Assembly (NCBI GenBank): GCA_012861695.1
Contig: JAAOOA010000060.1
Location: forward strand, 4,983,683 to 5,047,682
DNA: 64,000 nucleotides
Origin: Trematomus loennbergii
Taxonomy: Eukaryota > Chordata > Actinopteri > Perciformes > Nototheniidae
Direction: 5' to 3'
In this document: positions 22,320 to 33,114 of the stretch, piece after piece
Position numbering within the stretch: position 1 is the first letter of the stretch
Layout of the letters: each line of letters starts with the position of its first letter
Notes under the pieces: generated by a model
What the model saw: only the letters and a program-made list of their open reading frames with translations
Databases searched by the model: none
What the model was told of the DNA's origin: nothing
Position numbers and translations under genes: made by a program

Positions 22320-25300
22320 CACAACTTCTTATCGGATCATATTTTTGTTGTAGAAATCCATATCTGCAAAGTTACTCAAGCTGTTACACAAATGTGGTGA
22401 ACAAAACAGACACTAATACCCTAAAAGAGTATAATATAACGTGTTACTTTCTTTGACAGTGTCTCCATCATGGAACATTTTACCAAGCTGGAGGAAGTAG
22501 TAGCAGGGATGAGTCCAGATGAGTTCCTCTCTACTCTCCTCAAGGCAGTGCAAGCCTGTGTTGGAGGGGCCCTCCCCACCCCCCTGCCTCCTCCTGGGTT
22601 TCAGCACACAGCACATTCAGTAGCATGGATGTAGGAGAAGGAAATGCTGGAACAGTCACAGCTTTACAGGACAAACACAAATAAATGCTCTTCCAATTCA
22701 AGACTTCATTAGAAAGATGTTGAATTAAAGATGAATTAGATCAGTAAAACTCTAAAATGTAGGAGAATTTGTCGGAATGACTGGATATGAAACTATTCTG
22801 ATTCAAGTGTTTGAAGGGGAAATCCTGCCACCTTGTGGACGGACAACACCATTGCAGCTTGTCTCATCTCTTTCCTGTGTGTGTTTGTGTCCCCAGATCA
22901 TTGATGTGAAGTCGGGATGATGTAAGTAACACACACAATAATACTAACAAACACAGTGCCAATGATAATCTGCTTGTATCATCACACACTCTTTCTATTA
23001 TCTAATGTGTGTATCCGTCCTCCTGTATTTGTGTAGTAATGGACAGGAGTTGTACCAGGTGCTACCTGCAGAGGTCCCTCCTCCCTACTTCCCTCCTCCC
23101 GTCCCTGCTGCTCCGTCACTAAGCTACAACTCAAAGTAAGTTTTCTTTCTTTTTAAACTGTTATGATCTGTGGCCATACTGTACATGAGCCAGACTCATT
23201 ATCAAACCAGAATCCTCTATTTGTTGATTTAAGGAGTCATTTATCTAGCAAATGCCTACATGAACATTATTATAATACATGTATTTTAAAGGGTTTTAAT
23301 GTAATAAGAGAGTGCCCATATGTTCTATATTTATACTAAAGTTTCTTTCTAACGTACATTTCTCTCTTTATTTTTCCCGTAGAAAGAGAAGCATAATGAG
23401 CAGCAGGACAGCAACCGGCCGTACGTCAGGAAGCCTCTGAACGCATTCATGCTGTACATGAAGGTGCAAAGGGCCCTCGTGAAGGCGGAGGTTGACTCCG
23501 AGGGGCGAGGGACAGCGGCCGTGAATGTGTGTTTTCATGTGTCCACAGTGGAAGGCACTGACTGAAGAGGACAAGGAAAAGTACTTCAGTCAGGCGCAAG
23601 AGGAGAGACGGCTCCACGCCTAGCAGAATCCTCACTGGTCCACCAAGGACAATTATGTAAGTACACACCTCAAACATGTTTCTAGCAATAACAAGAGCTG
23701 ATCAAACTCTGCAAAGACTTCATGTTTATTTATTTTGTTGTGTAGGGCAGGAAGATGAGGAAGAGGAGACATGCTCCCTTCAGTGATGAAGGTAAGACAA
23801 TGTGACCACACTGGACCATGTGATCAGATTAGATCAGTGATTCATAAATCACATTGATTTAACAAACTACACATACACAGATGTAATCATTTACCAAACA
23901 GTTACATTAAAGGGGACCTATCATGCAAAATGCACTTTTGTACGTCTTTATACATGAATATGTGTCCCCGGTGTTTCCAGGGAACTCACCAAGTGTCAGA
24001 AAACACAACCCTCTCTATTTTCCTCCATACCCAAATCTCTAAAAAAGGGGCTGCAACGGATCTGATAAAAACGGATCCAGATTTGAACACTGTCCTGACG
24101 TCAGGACGGTGGCGCTACGGCTATTGGGCCAACTCCACCAATCAGGAGGAGACAGCCACGGCCATTGCCGTTCGAAAGTGCTGGAGACGCTGTAGTACAT
24201 ATGCCAGGCCTGTAGGTGGTGCTGTTCTCACAGAATCAGCCTTTACAAAAACAGGGCTAAAAAAGTGCAAATTGAGCGAAATGATGCATGGCTAAAATGC
24301 ATGATCTGTTTGGTATTTTGCAAAAAAAAAAGTATAAATATGCCTTATATACAGTAGGTATGGTCCTACACCATATTATTAAAATATAGCATGATAGGTC
24401 CACTTTAACTTAACACTTTGAATTGGACATTTACACGAGTTCAACATATTCTGGAGCCAGGGTTAAACTAAAGACTGAATTGTGTTCCGTTCCAAAATGA
24501 ATCCCAGAAAACTCTTTGGATTGACTATACTTTCTAAAGTTCTGTTTAATGCAGATTTAAGAACTTGTTTTCAAAGTGTTTAAAGTTTAAGAAGACTGAT
24601 CAGTGTTTATTTGTTACAGCGTCGGCACCTGCAAAGAAGCAGTGTCTGACAGCACTTTACTCCTCAGAGGCAGCGAGGCAGACTGTGGGGGGGCAGCTGC
24701 CCCACTCACAGAGGACGGTGACACTGTCTCTGATCACCATGGAGCAGCTGATCTAAACTGCCTCCTCCGGCCATAATCAGGATGCTTAGTTTACAAATCA
24801 ATAAAATTGTTAAGAGCACTTTTAATGTGTAAAAAAGAATTGAAGCAGTTTTAAAAGCAGTCATGATGTTGGTTAAACTCAGGAAACCAGAATCAACACC
24901 AGACAGGTTTAGTTAGGGGAAGCTAATGAACTGGCAGCTGAGTGAATAAGTAACTCATTATTAATCGTTTGAGTCCTCCATGCCTCAGATATTTGAGATG
25001 ATTTTGTGTCGCCTTATTACCATGTGAATGTTTTTATACTGCATCTTCCATTTGTATCAAATGTAATGTATTATTAATGTTTTTATTACCATGTTGTTGA
25101 TTTTTCTTGTTTGAATCTGAGTGTGATGTGTGTTTGTCAGTGATTCCCACAGTGGGGTCTGTGATACAATTAATTTTTTTAATTATCATGATATTTAAAG
25201 AATGTTACAAAATACTTTCTCATTCAGTTAATAACATGTCTGAAATACGTGTCTAGAAAGATGCCTTTTCATTAGATGTGCTTTTGGTATTTTGATATGA

Positions 25301-25440
25301 TACAGACATGTACTCTCAGCTAACTGAATTGTATAATGGGTGTTCTGTGATGAGATGGAACAAAATAAAAGGTGTTTTATATCCTTCTATTTGATTTATC
25401 TTGTGTTGTTCTTTCACATTAAAGTAAACACTGTAAACAA
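22320..25440 (+). pseudogene. TCF/LEF-like HMG-box gene, decayed copy in the right arm
   Basis: Exon 1 starts at ATG 22470 (MEHF, then MSPDEFLSTL). Exon 2 is shortened to 22897-22921 and has a TGA. Exon 3 is 23037-23135 (ELYQVLP, ends YNSK). Exon 4 starts at 23383 and carries RPYVRKPLNAF then AVN at about 23527, where the end of the exon, its donor and most of the intron are deleted. Exon 5 is 23549-23657 (WKALTEEDKEKYF; TAG after RRLHA; ends DNY). Exon 6 is 23746-23791 (GRKMRKRRHAPF). The last exon is 24620-24756. One base is missing near the start of exon 4 relative to the left copy. A polyadenylation-like AATAAA is at about 25366. The second half of the HMG box survives only here. Confidence 0.75.
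23911..24404. mobile_element. TTAA-type MITE (494 bp) in the right HMG arm
   Basis: Ends AGGGGACCTATCATGC and GCATGATAGGTCCACT are flanked by TTAA at 23907-23910 and 24405-24408. The left arm near 4960-5005 has the uninterrupted site with a single TTAA, confirming the duplication. Related copies are at 46105-46791 and 46847-47060. Kolobok or piggyBac type; no coding capacity. Confidence 0.85.
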
Positions 25441-25599
25441 TAAGCGACGTGAAGTTGATCCAATAAAGGAGGGGTCCCGGGTATATTCTGTAGCTTTTGT
25501 ACACAAAGATGAATGGTCGTCTGAAAACTATAAAATTAGTTGTGGTGTTCCCCAAGGCTCAAGTTTAGGTTGTCCACCTTTTAATCTATACAGTACACT

Positions 25600-26123
25600 G
25601 TGTGCACAATTATTAGGCAAGTTGTATTTTGGGGATTATTTTAATTATTGAACAACTACAGTGCTTTGGTCAATCCAAAATGTTAATAAACCTCAAACCT
25701 GAATATATAAGACAGTAAAAGGGAGGTTTTGGTGTTCTTAGGAGAACATTTATGTGTGCACTGTTGTTATGCAACTAAAGGAAAAACGAAAATGTTCCAA
25801 TCTCTCTTCTTTATTTTCACCTTAAAGTGAGAACAAACAACTTGAAAATGTCTGAAGTAAAAAAAAAAAGACAAAAATACCAGGCAATATACCAATATTG
25901 CCACCCTTCTGTTCAATAACAGTCACAAGCCTTCCATTGAGTCTGTCCGTTTCTTGATCTGCTGACGATCAACTTTTTGTGCTGGAGCAACCACAGCCTC
26001 CCAGACACTGTTCAGAGAGGTCTTACGGTGTAAGAAGGGCCCACAAGTTCTCAATAGGGTTTAGGTCAGGTGAGGAAGGGGGCCATGTCATTATTCTTTC
26101 ATCTTTAAGGCCTTTACTGGCTA
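25600..26123 (-). pseudogene. Tc1-like transposase fragment, C-terminal part
   Basis: Terminal sequence CACTGTGTGCACAATTATTAGG starts near 25598. On the minus strand just inside 26123 the frame reads SKGLKDERIMTWPPS, then SPDLNPIENLWALL, which contains the last acidic residue of the Tc1 DD34E triad. The other part of the same element is at 35897-36080, separated by a 9.8 kb insertion. Confidence 0.8.
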
Positions 26124-26625
26124 CCCAGCTAGCGGGGAACGTTCTCACCACTTTGGCTAACGTTACCTATTGGTTCTAATAAGGTTTTAAAGAAACGTTT
26201 TAATCTGATGTTCAAAGAACCTTTTTAGGATGTTTATTTTTTCAAATAATGTTCCTATAAGGTTTAAGGTTAACTAAGACATAACGTGTTAACTGCAACA
26301 TTCAGAGGATGTTTTGAGGATGTTATTGAGGCCTGAGATGACAGAAAGTTTTTTTATAAAACGTTCCTTTAATGTGATATGTTAACAAAGGTGGAACATT
26401 TTGCCTGCAACATTCTAAGGATGTGTTTTGGATGTTGTTGGGTAACACATTAAATATGTTCTTTATAAAACGTTCCCTCAATGTTACATGATAACCAAAG
26501 AAGAACATTTTGAAAGCAACATTCTGAAAATGTTTTCAGGATGTTATTGAGGCCTGAGATGACAGAAAGGGTTTTATAAAATGTTCCTTTAATGTTACAT
26601 GATAACAAATGAAGAACATTCTCCA

Positions 26626-27149
26626 TGTCACAGTCTGCTCCATTATTCACCAGTAGTTTTCCATTCACCTGTCTCACCTGTTAACCACACCCACGTTTTT
26701 GCTCACTCTCTTTCTCTTCTGCACCCATTAGCTTTACTGCCAGTATTTAAACCCTCACCAGACACACACCCATTGCCAGATCGTACTTTGCCTTCATGCT
26801 AGTCTTTCACGCGTTTGTTACCAGATTGCCCACCCGGTTCCGACCCTGCCTGTCCCTGACCTGCCTGCTCTGCCTGTTCCCTGATCCTGCCTGTCCTTGG
26901 ACTATCCTGCCTTGCCTGCTGTCTGACCCTGCCTGTACCTACGTTGACCGCCTCGCCTGCTCCCTGACCCTCTGCCCGGCCCTGACTCACCTTCTGCCCG
27001 CTGTCCTCTGGTTCGTCGGCCTGCACATCATCCGGCTGATACTGTTCTGCTGGTATTCCTCTGCTCTGGTAGTATTACCAATAAAGTACATTACCAATAC
27101 TCCTTGGTTTCTCGAGTGCTGCATTTGGGTCCTTCATAAGATTGTGACA
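26626..27149 (+). repeat. 5' LTR of the Gypsy element (524 bp)
   Basis: TG...CA ends. Contains TATTTAAAC near 26745, a possible TATA-type promoter, and AATAAAG near 27081, a polyadenylation signal. Differs from the 3' LTR by one visible substitution, one single-base indel near the start, and 42 bp that the 3' LTR lacks. The first base after the LTR is followed by GAACGATCTGG, where a primer-binding site would be expected; I could not assign a tRNA. Confidence 0.95.
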
Positions 27150-27167
27150 GAACGATCTGGCCAGAAC

Positions 27168-28184
27168 ATGGACCCAGCGCACTCCTCTTCACCTAGAGAC
27201 CGTTTCGAGAGAGTTGAGGACGCTCTCCAGAGGCAGGAAGCCTCGATAGCCTCCCTGGCCACCGAGGCTCATCATGCTAACTCTACACACGACCAGACTC
27301 TAACCTATTTAGCTGCGCAGCTACAGCAGCTAACGGCTACTGTGCAGCAGCTAGCGGCGGCAGTAGTGGCTGCTCCAGCGCCTCTTCCCATGCCGCCGGC
27401 ACCCGCTTCTGCATTCTCTCCGATGGGATTTACCCCAGAGCCTCGGGTGGGAACTCCGGAGCGTTACGCCGGGGAACCGGAGGGCTGCAGCCCGTTTCTT
27501 ACTAACTGTTCTATCCTGTTCGCGCTGCAGCCACACACTTTCGCTTCTGAAGCAGCTCGTGTGGCGTTCACGGTCAATCATCTGACTGGGAAAGCCCGAC
27601 TGTGGGGCACAGCTGAATGGGAGCGGCAGACACCCGCCTGCTCTTCTTTCCCCGCTTTTTCCGCGGAGCTGCGCAAGGTGTTTGGACCCGTGTCTGTGGG
27701 TCCAGACGCTGCAGGAGGACTACTGAGCCTGAGCCAGGGTAATGGATCTGTGGTGGATTATGCTATTGGGTTTCGCACCAGGGGCCGCCTCAGCAACTGG
27801 AATTCTGAAGCCCAGTGTGACGCCTATCTGCGTGGCTTGGCGGCTTACATTAAAGATGAGCTGGTGTCTTTTGATCTGCCCAACTCACTGGATGGGCTGA
27901 TTGAGCTGACTTCCCGCATGGATCGGCGCATCCAGACACGGAGACGGGAGCGACGATCGGAGGGAGTTCAACATGCCTGGGCGCCCCGACATCCGGGTTC
28001 GACTGGGACTCCTCCCCTCACTCCAGAGCCGCAACCAGGGGGTGATGAGCCCATGCAGGTGGGTCGCACCAGCCTCACCTTGGAGGAACGTGAACATCGC
28101 AGACGAGGTAACCTATGTCTCTACTGCGGCCGGGCCGGCCATTTTGTTTCTCGCTGCCCGGTAAAAGGCAAGGCTCAGCAGTAA
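27168..28184 (+). CDS. gag: Gypsy gag polyprotein
   Basis: 338 residues from ATG 27168, just inside the 5' LTR; the frame is also open upstream into the LTR, but this ATG starts the conserved protein. Order: N-terminal coiled-coil-like helix with Gln/Ala-rich stretch (residues 15-65), proline-rich linker (68-90), capsid-like domain with ERYAGEPEGC and KARLWG (about 95-250), basic region RRRERR, and a C-terminal zinc knuckle CLYCGRAGHFVSRC. This layout matches Sushi-ichi gag, the family from which PEG10 and RTL genes arose. It is intact. The stop codon overlaps the ATG that opens the protease frame (TAATG). Confidence 0.9.
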   Translation: MDPAHSSSPRDRFERVEDALQRQEASIASLATEAHHANSTHDQTLTYLAAQLQQLTATVQQLAAAVVAAPAPLPMPPAPASAFSPMGFTPEPRVGTPERYAGEPEGCSPFLTNCSILFALQPHTFASEAARVAFTVNHLTGKARLWGTAEWERQTPACSSFPAFSAELRKVFGPVSVGPDAAGGLLSLSQGNGSVVDYAIGFRTRGRLSNWNSEAQCDAYLRGLAAYIKDELVSFDLPNSLDGLIELTSRMDRRIQTRRRERRSEGVQHAWAPRHPGSTGTPPLTPEPQPGGDEPMQVGRTSLTLEEREHRRRGNLCLYCGRAGHFVSRCPVKGKAQQ

Positions 28185-28417
28185 TGGGGAACATACTGGT
28201 GAGCCAAACCCCTGGATTTGTTCCCGCTCAGAGACCATTGAGCCACGCCAGGTTGCTATTACCGGATAGCTCTCAGGCTCTTGCAGTTTTTATTGACTCT
28301 GGTTCGGACGCGAGTATTATGGACGAAGAGCTTATGCTGCAGTTGGGAATAGACCGGGTTCCCTTATCTCGCCCAGTTCCAGCCAGCGCCTTAGACGGTC
28401 ACCTGCTGGGACAGTGA
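28184..28417 (+). pseudogene. Gypsy aspartic protease segment
   Basis: This frame is -1 relative to gag, opening at ATG 28184. The active-site motif is [12 protein letters not shown] (DSG form). The frame stops at TGA 28415-28417, while the conserved protein continues in the next frame from about 28408, so a one-base change separates protease from RT. Confidence 0.85.
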
Positions 28418-29775
28418 CTCATCAGACTGTACCCGTTCACATGCTCCTGTCCGGGAACCATCACGAAACTATTCAGTTTCATGTTCTCCGGTCTCCACAT
28501 ATCCCGCTTATCCTGGGTTACCCATGGCTCCGCCGCCACAACCCTAACATTGACTGGGAGACGGGAGCCATTTTGGGGTGGAGCCCCTCTTGTCATCAGA
28601 TCTGTCTGAAACAGGCTGCCGCGCCTCAGCGTTCGGTGAACCCCAGCCAAGTTCCGGATGTTACAGGGGTTCCACCGGAATATCTGGACTTTAAGGAAGT
28701 ATTCAGCAAGACGAGGGCTACTTCCCTACCACCACACCGGCCTTACGACTGTGCCATCGACCTGCATCCCGGTACCAGCCCTCCCAGGGGTCGATTGTAC
28801 TCCCTGTCTGCTCCGGAAAGAGTTTCCATGGAGACGTACATCAATAACTCTCTGGCGGCTGGGATTATTCGCCCTTCCTCATCACCCGCTGGAGCGGGGT
28901 TCTTCTTTGTGGAGAAGAAGGACAAGACCCTAAGGCCCTGTATCGACTTTCGGGGTCTTAATGACATTACTGTAAAGAATCGATACCCACTGCCTCTTAT
29001 CTCCTCTGCATTCGAGTTGCTGCAGGGAGCAACCATATTCACCAAGCTGGACTTGCGTAACGCGTACCACTTGGTACGTATTCGCGAGGGGGATGAGTGG
29101 AAGACCGCCTTCAACACCGCCTCGGGGCACTACGAGTATCTGGTGATGCCTTTTGGACTTACCAACGCCCCTGCAGTATTCCAGGCGTTGGTAAATGACG
29201 TGCTCCGTGACATGTTGGACCGACACGTATTTATTTACTTGGATGACATCCTGATATTTTCCAAGACTCTGAAAGAACACGTGCACCACGTCCAGGCGGT
29301 TCTCAAGAGATTGCTGGAGAACTCACTGTTTGTTAAAACGGAGAAGTGTGAGTTTCACACATCCTCTGTCTCTTTTCTGGGATACATCGTGGGACAGGGG
29401 AGCATTGAGATGGATCCCTCCAAGGTTGATGCAGTCACTTCCTGGCCGGTTCCAGACTCCCGGAAGCGGCTACAACAGTTCCTCGGGTTCGCCAACTTCT
29501 ACCGGAGGTTCATTCGTGGATACAGCACCTTGGCCGTTCCACTCACAGCCCTGACCTCCTCTAAGGTTATGTTCCAGTGGTCCTCCTCGGCTGAGGAGGC
29601 GTTCCAGAACCTTAAGGCCAGGTTCACCTCCGCCCCCATCCTCCGAGTACCCGATCCTGAAAGACAATTTGTTTTGGAGGTGGATGCTTCTGATATGGGG
29701 GTGGGGGCCATCCTGTCTCAGCGAGCAACAACAGCCAAAAACTCCATCCCTGTGCTTTCTTTTCGAGGCGTTTGA
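28408..29775 (+). pseudogene. pol: Gypsy reverse transcriptase and RNase H N-part
   Basis: Contains the end of protease ([10 protein letters not shown]), the RT domain with motif A ([12 protein letters not shown]), [11 protein letters not shown], the catalytic YLDD box ([11 protein letters not shown]), the thumb ([18 protein letters not shown]) and the beginning of RNase H ([16 protein letters not shown]). All RT signature residues are present. The frame ends at TGA 29773-29775 through a small frame change; two changes lie between there and 29822. Confidence 0.9.
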
Positions 29776-29821
29776 CACCAGCGGAAAGAAACTATGATGT
29801 GGAAACCGGGAGCTGCTAGCA

Positions 29822-30487
29822 GTGAAGTTGGCTCTGGAGGAGTGGCGTCACTGGCTCGAGGGGACCAGTCAACCTTTCCTGGTGTGGACCGACCACAAGA
29901 ATTTGGAATACATCCGGTCGGCCCGCAGACTGAATTCCCGACAGGCTAGATGGGCCCTATTTTTCACTCGGTTCAATTTCTCCCTCTCCTACCGCCCTGG
30001 TTCTCGGAACATTAAGGCTGACGCTCTGTCTCGTCAGTTTGGGGAGGGAGGTAACATTCCCAGAGGCTCGGACACCATCCTTCCGACTCCTCAGCTCGTC
30101 GCCGCCCTTATCTGGGAAGTGGAGGAGAGGGTCAAGGCCGCCCTGGATGACCAGCCGGGACCCAGTGCCTGTCCTCCGAACCGCCTGTTCGTTCCGCAGA
30201 TGTTGAGGTCTGATGTTATCCAGTGGGCCCACAACTCCAGACTCACCTGCCATCCTGGTATCCAACGTACCCGGGAGGTAGTCCAGCAAAGGTTCTGGTG
30301 GGCAACACTTAAGGAGGACACCAGGGAATTTGTTAATGCCTGCCCTGTGTGCAATCAACACAAGTCTTCTCACCAAGCTCCTGCTGGTCTCCTACAACCT
30401 CTGCCTATCCCTCATCGCCCCTGGTCCCACATTTCTCTGGACTTTGTTACTGGTCTGCCACCGTCCAACGGGCACACTGCCATTTGA
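29822..30487 (+). pseudogene. pol: Gypsy RNase H C-part and integrase zinc domain
   Basis: RNase H region with [11 protein letters not shown] and the usual [10 protein letters not shown] and SYRPGSRN segments. The integrase HHCC domain follows ([10 protein letters not shown], then CPVCNQHK) and the first core Asp in SLDFVTGLP. The frame stops at TGA 30485-30487, where one base appears to be missing before TVVDRFSKM. Confidence 0.9.
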
Positions 30488-30520
30488 CGGTGGTAGACCG
30501 GTTCAGTAAGATGGCTCATT

Positions 30521-31287
30521 TTGTGCCGATACCCAAGCTCCCCTCAGCTAAAGAGAGCGGAGCTGGTCCTGCTCCATGTGTTCCGGCTCCATGGGCTACC
30601 TACCGATGTGGTTTCCGATCGTGGTCCCCAATTTACCTCGGTGTTCTGGAGGGAATTCTGCACGCTCATTGGGGCCACGGTCAGTCTGTCTTCCGGTTTC
30701 CATCCTCAATCCAACGGTCAGACCGAAAGGAAGAACCAGGAGATGGAGACGGCTTTACGTTGTATAGTCTCCAAGCACCCAGCGGCCTGGGCTAAACAAC
30801 TGCTCTGGGTCGAGTACGCCCACAACACTTTGATCAGTTCGGCCACCAAGCTGTCCCCATTTCAGTGTGCTACGGGTTCCAACCCCCTCTGTTTCCGGCC
30901 CTGGAGAGGGAGGTTACCTGTCCGTCCGTTCAGGCTTTCATTCGTCGCTGTCGCCAGACCTGGAATCAAGCCCGGATAACTCTTGTTCGTTCGGCCAACC
31001 GGTACGCCTCCTCTGCCAACCGCCGACGTTCCAAGGCACCCGTCTACCAGGTGGGCCAAAAGGTATGGCTGTCCACCCAGGATATTCCTTTACGGGTGGA
31101 GTCGAAAAAGCTTGCACCGAGGTTCATTGGACCATTTGAGATTATAAGGATAATCAATCCCGCAGCAGTAAGGCTAAGACTGCCTCGGACTCTGCGGGTC
31201 CATCCCACCTTTCATGTTTCCAGGATCAAACCTGTCCGAGAGAGTGCACTGGTTCCTGCGGTCCCTCCTCCACCACCCCCCGGATGA
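30521..31287 (+). pseudogene. pol: Gypsy integrase core and C-terminal domain
   Basis: Second core Asp in VVSDRGPQF and Glu in [10 protein letters not shown] complete the DD35E set. Frame changes lie near 30550 and 30875. The downstream part ([34 protein letters not shown]) is the GPY/F-type C-terminal domain, ending in a proline run whose C-tract length decides the frame into the chromodomain. Confidence 0.88.
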
Positions 31288-31655
31288 TTGACGGCGGACC
31301 TACGTACACTTTCCATCGACTGCTTCGTTCCCGTCGCAGAGGGAGAGGAGTCCAGTACCTGGTAGACTGGGAGGGTTACGGCCCTGAGGAGAGGTCTTGG
31401 GTTCCAGCTCGTCATGTGTTGGACCCCCGGCTCATCAGAGAGTTCCATCAGCGCAATCCCGAGCAACCTTCTAAGGCCATCACATCGACGGGCAGAGACC
31501 AGGGAGAGTCTCTCCACATACTGTCAGCTCTTCCGAGGAGGACAGTGAGGGGCCTGCTTCTGATGAGGACGCCGATTCCCACAGGGGGCAGGAGAAGGAG
31601 GCCGAAAGAACTTTTTCAGATGAGTACTAACCCCACCTCCCACCCTCCTCTGTAG
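31284..31655 (+). pseudogene. Gypsy chromodomain and C-terminal tail
   Basis: [16 protein letters not shown] with an aromatic cluster, then [10 protein letters not shown], is a chromodomain, which in chromoviruses steers integration to marked chromatin. It is in a different frame from the integrase because of the C-run at about 31268-31280. Tail to stop at 31655 is low complexity. Confidence 0.85.
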
Positions 31656-31701
31656 ATTAGTGTTTAGGGACGTCAGGAGCCGTCCATTAAGGGGGGGGTT
31701 C

Positions 31702-32183
31702 TGTCACATCTGCTCCATCATTCACCAGTAGTTTTCCATTCACCTGTCTCACCTGTTAACCACACCCACGTTTTTGCTCACTCTCTTTCTCTTCTGCACC
31801 CATTAGCTTTACTGCCAGTATTTAAACCCTCACCAGACACACACCCATTGCCAGATCGTACTTTGCCTTCATGCTAGTCTTTCACGCGTTTGTTACCAGA
31901 TTGCCCACCCGGTTCCGACCCTGCCTGTCCCTGACCTGCCTGCTCTGCCTGTTCCCTGATCCTGCCTGTCCTTGGACTATCCTGCCTTGCCTGCTGTCTG
32001 ACCCTCTGCCCGGCCCTGACTCACCTTCTGCCCGCTGTCCTCTGGTTCGTCGGCCTGCACATCATCCGGCTGATACTGTTCTGCTGGTATTCCTCTGCTC
32101 TGGTAGTATTACCAATAAAGTACATTACCAATACTCCTTGGTTTCTCGAGTGCTGCATTTGGGTCCTTCATAAGATTGTGACA
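31702..32183 (+). repeat. 3' LTR of the Gypsy element (482 bp)
   Basis: Same as the 5' LTR except for a 42-bp deletion between short repeats of TGACCCT, one substitution and one missing base near the start. Confidence 0.95.
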
Positions 32184-32439
32184 CTCCAAGCAACATTCTG
32201 AAAATGTTTTCAGGATGTTATTCTTTTTTTATAAAACGTTCCTGTTATGGCAAATATTAACACGGTCATGGTCAACGTCAGATTTATTTCTAGAGCGCTT
32301 TAAAAAACAAACTTGTTGCATTTGTTTGAAAAGGATGTTTTAAAAAAATCTGATGTCACCATATTTTCCTTTTGAAAAAAACAAACAAGCACGTAATTCA
32401 CGATAAACTGTAAGCAGATATTGCATGTTTGCGGTGGCA

Positions 32440-33110
32440 TGTGTGAGTTCCCAGCTAGACATTTTTGTTACCATTCGTTGTTCTAGGAATGTTTTCAGCG
32501 GGACGTTTTATTTTGGTTCCCAGAATGTTCTTCTGAAAGGTAGGATAACGTTCTTTAAAAACATTCTTGAAATGTTTGGTGATAACCTTAAGATGTTTTT
32601 GAACCTTCTTAAGATGTTTTTGATAACATTGTTAGAACATTATGCCCTACTGTTCTTAAAACGTTTTCAGCAGGACGTTTTAGTTTGGTTCCCAGAATGT
32701 TCTTCTGAAAGGTAGGATAACGTTCTTTAAAAACATTCTTGAAATGTTTGGTGATAACCTTAAGATGTTTTTGATAACCTTCTTAAGATGTTTTTGATAA
32801 CATTGTTAGAACATTATGCCCTACTGTTCTTAAAACGTTTTCAGCAGGACGTTTTAGTTTGGTTCCCAGAATGTTCTTCTGAAAGGTAGGATAACGTTCT
32901 TTAAAAACATTCTTGAAATGTTTGGTGATAACCTTAAGATGTTTTTGATAACCTTCTTAAGATGTTTTTGATAACATTGTTATAACATTATGCCCTACTG
33001 TTCTTAAAACGTTTTCAGCAGGACGTTTTAGTTTGGTTCCCAGAATGTTCTTCTGAAAGGTAGGATAACGTTCTTTAAAAACATTCTGGAAATGTTTGGT
33101 GATAACCTTC
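32440..33110. repeat. ~174-bp tandem repeat array of the fold-back element
   Basis: TAGGATAACG recurs at 32541, 32713, 32887 and 33061 (spacings 172, 174, 174). Each unit carries GATAACC, GATGTTTTTG and ACGTTTTCAGC. The array continues after the piggyBac MITE (34291-34490) and reappears inverted at 35510-35880 with spacing near 154. Confidence 0.92.
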
Positions 33111-33114
33111 TTAA

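Larger units (their letters stand above)
26626..32183 (+). mobile_element. Ty3/Gypsy chromodomain retrotransposon, full-length structure
   Basis: Two LTRs (26626-27149 and 31702-32183) begin TGTCAC, end GTGACA and are flanked by a 5-bp duplication CTCCA (26621-26625, 32184-32188). Between them are gag with a CCHC knuckle, protease, RT, RNase H, integrase and a chromodomain. A G-rich polypurine tract (31689-31698) precedes the 3' LTR. Gag resembles the Sushi/PEG10 lineage and the chromodomain agrees with that. The LTRs are almost identical apart from a 42-bp deletion, indicating a recent insertion, yet pol is split by about seven small frame changes. Confidence 0.95.

Noticed and set aside
32541..33110. 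Regular direct repeats considered as a CRISPR array
   Set aside because: Units are about 174 bp with no spacer/repeat alternation, in a eukaryotic transposon context.
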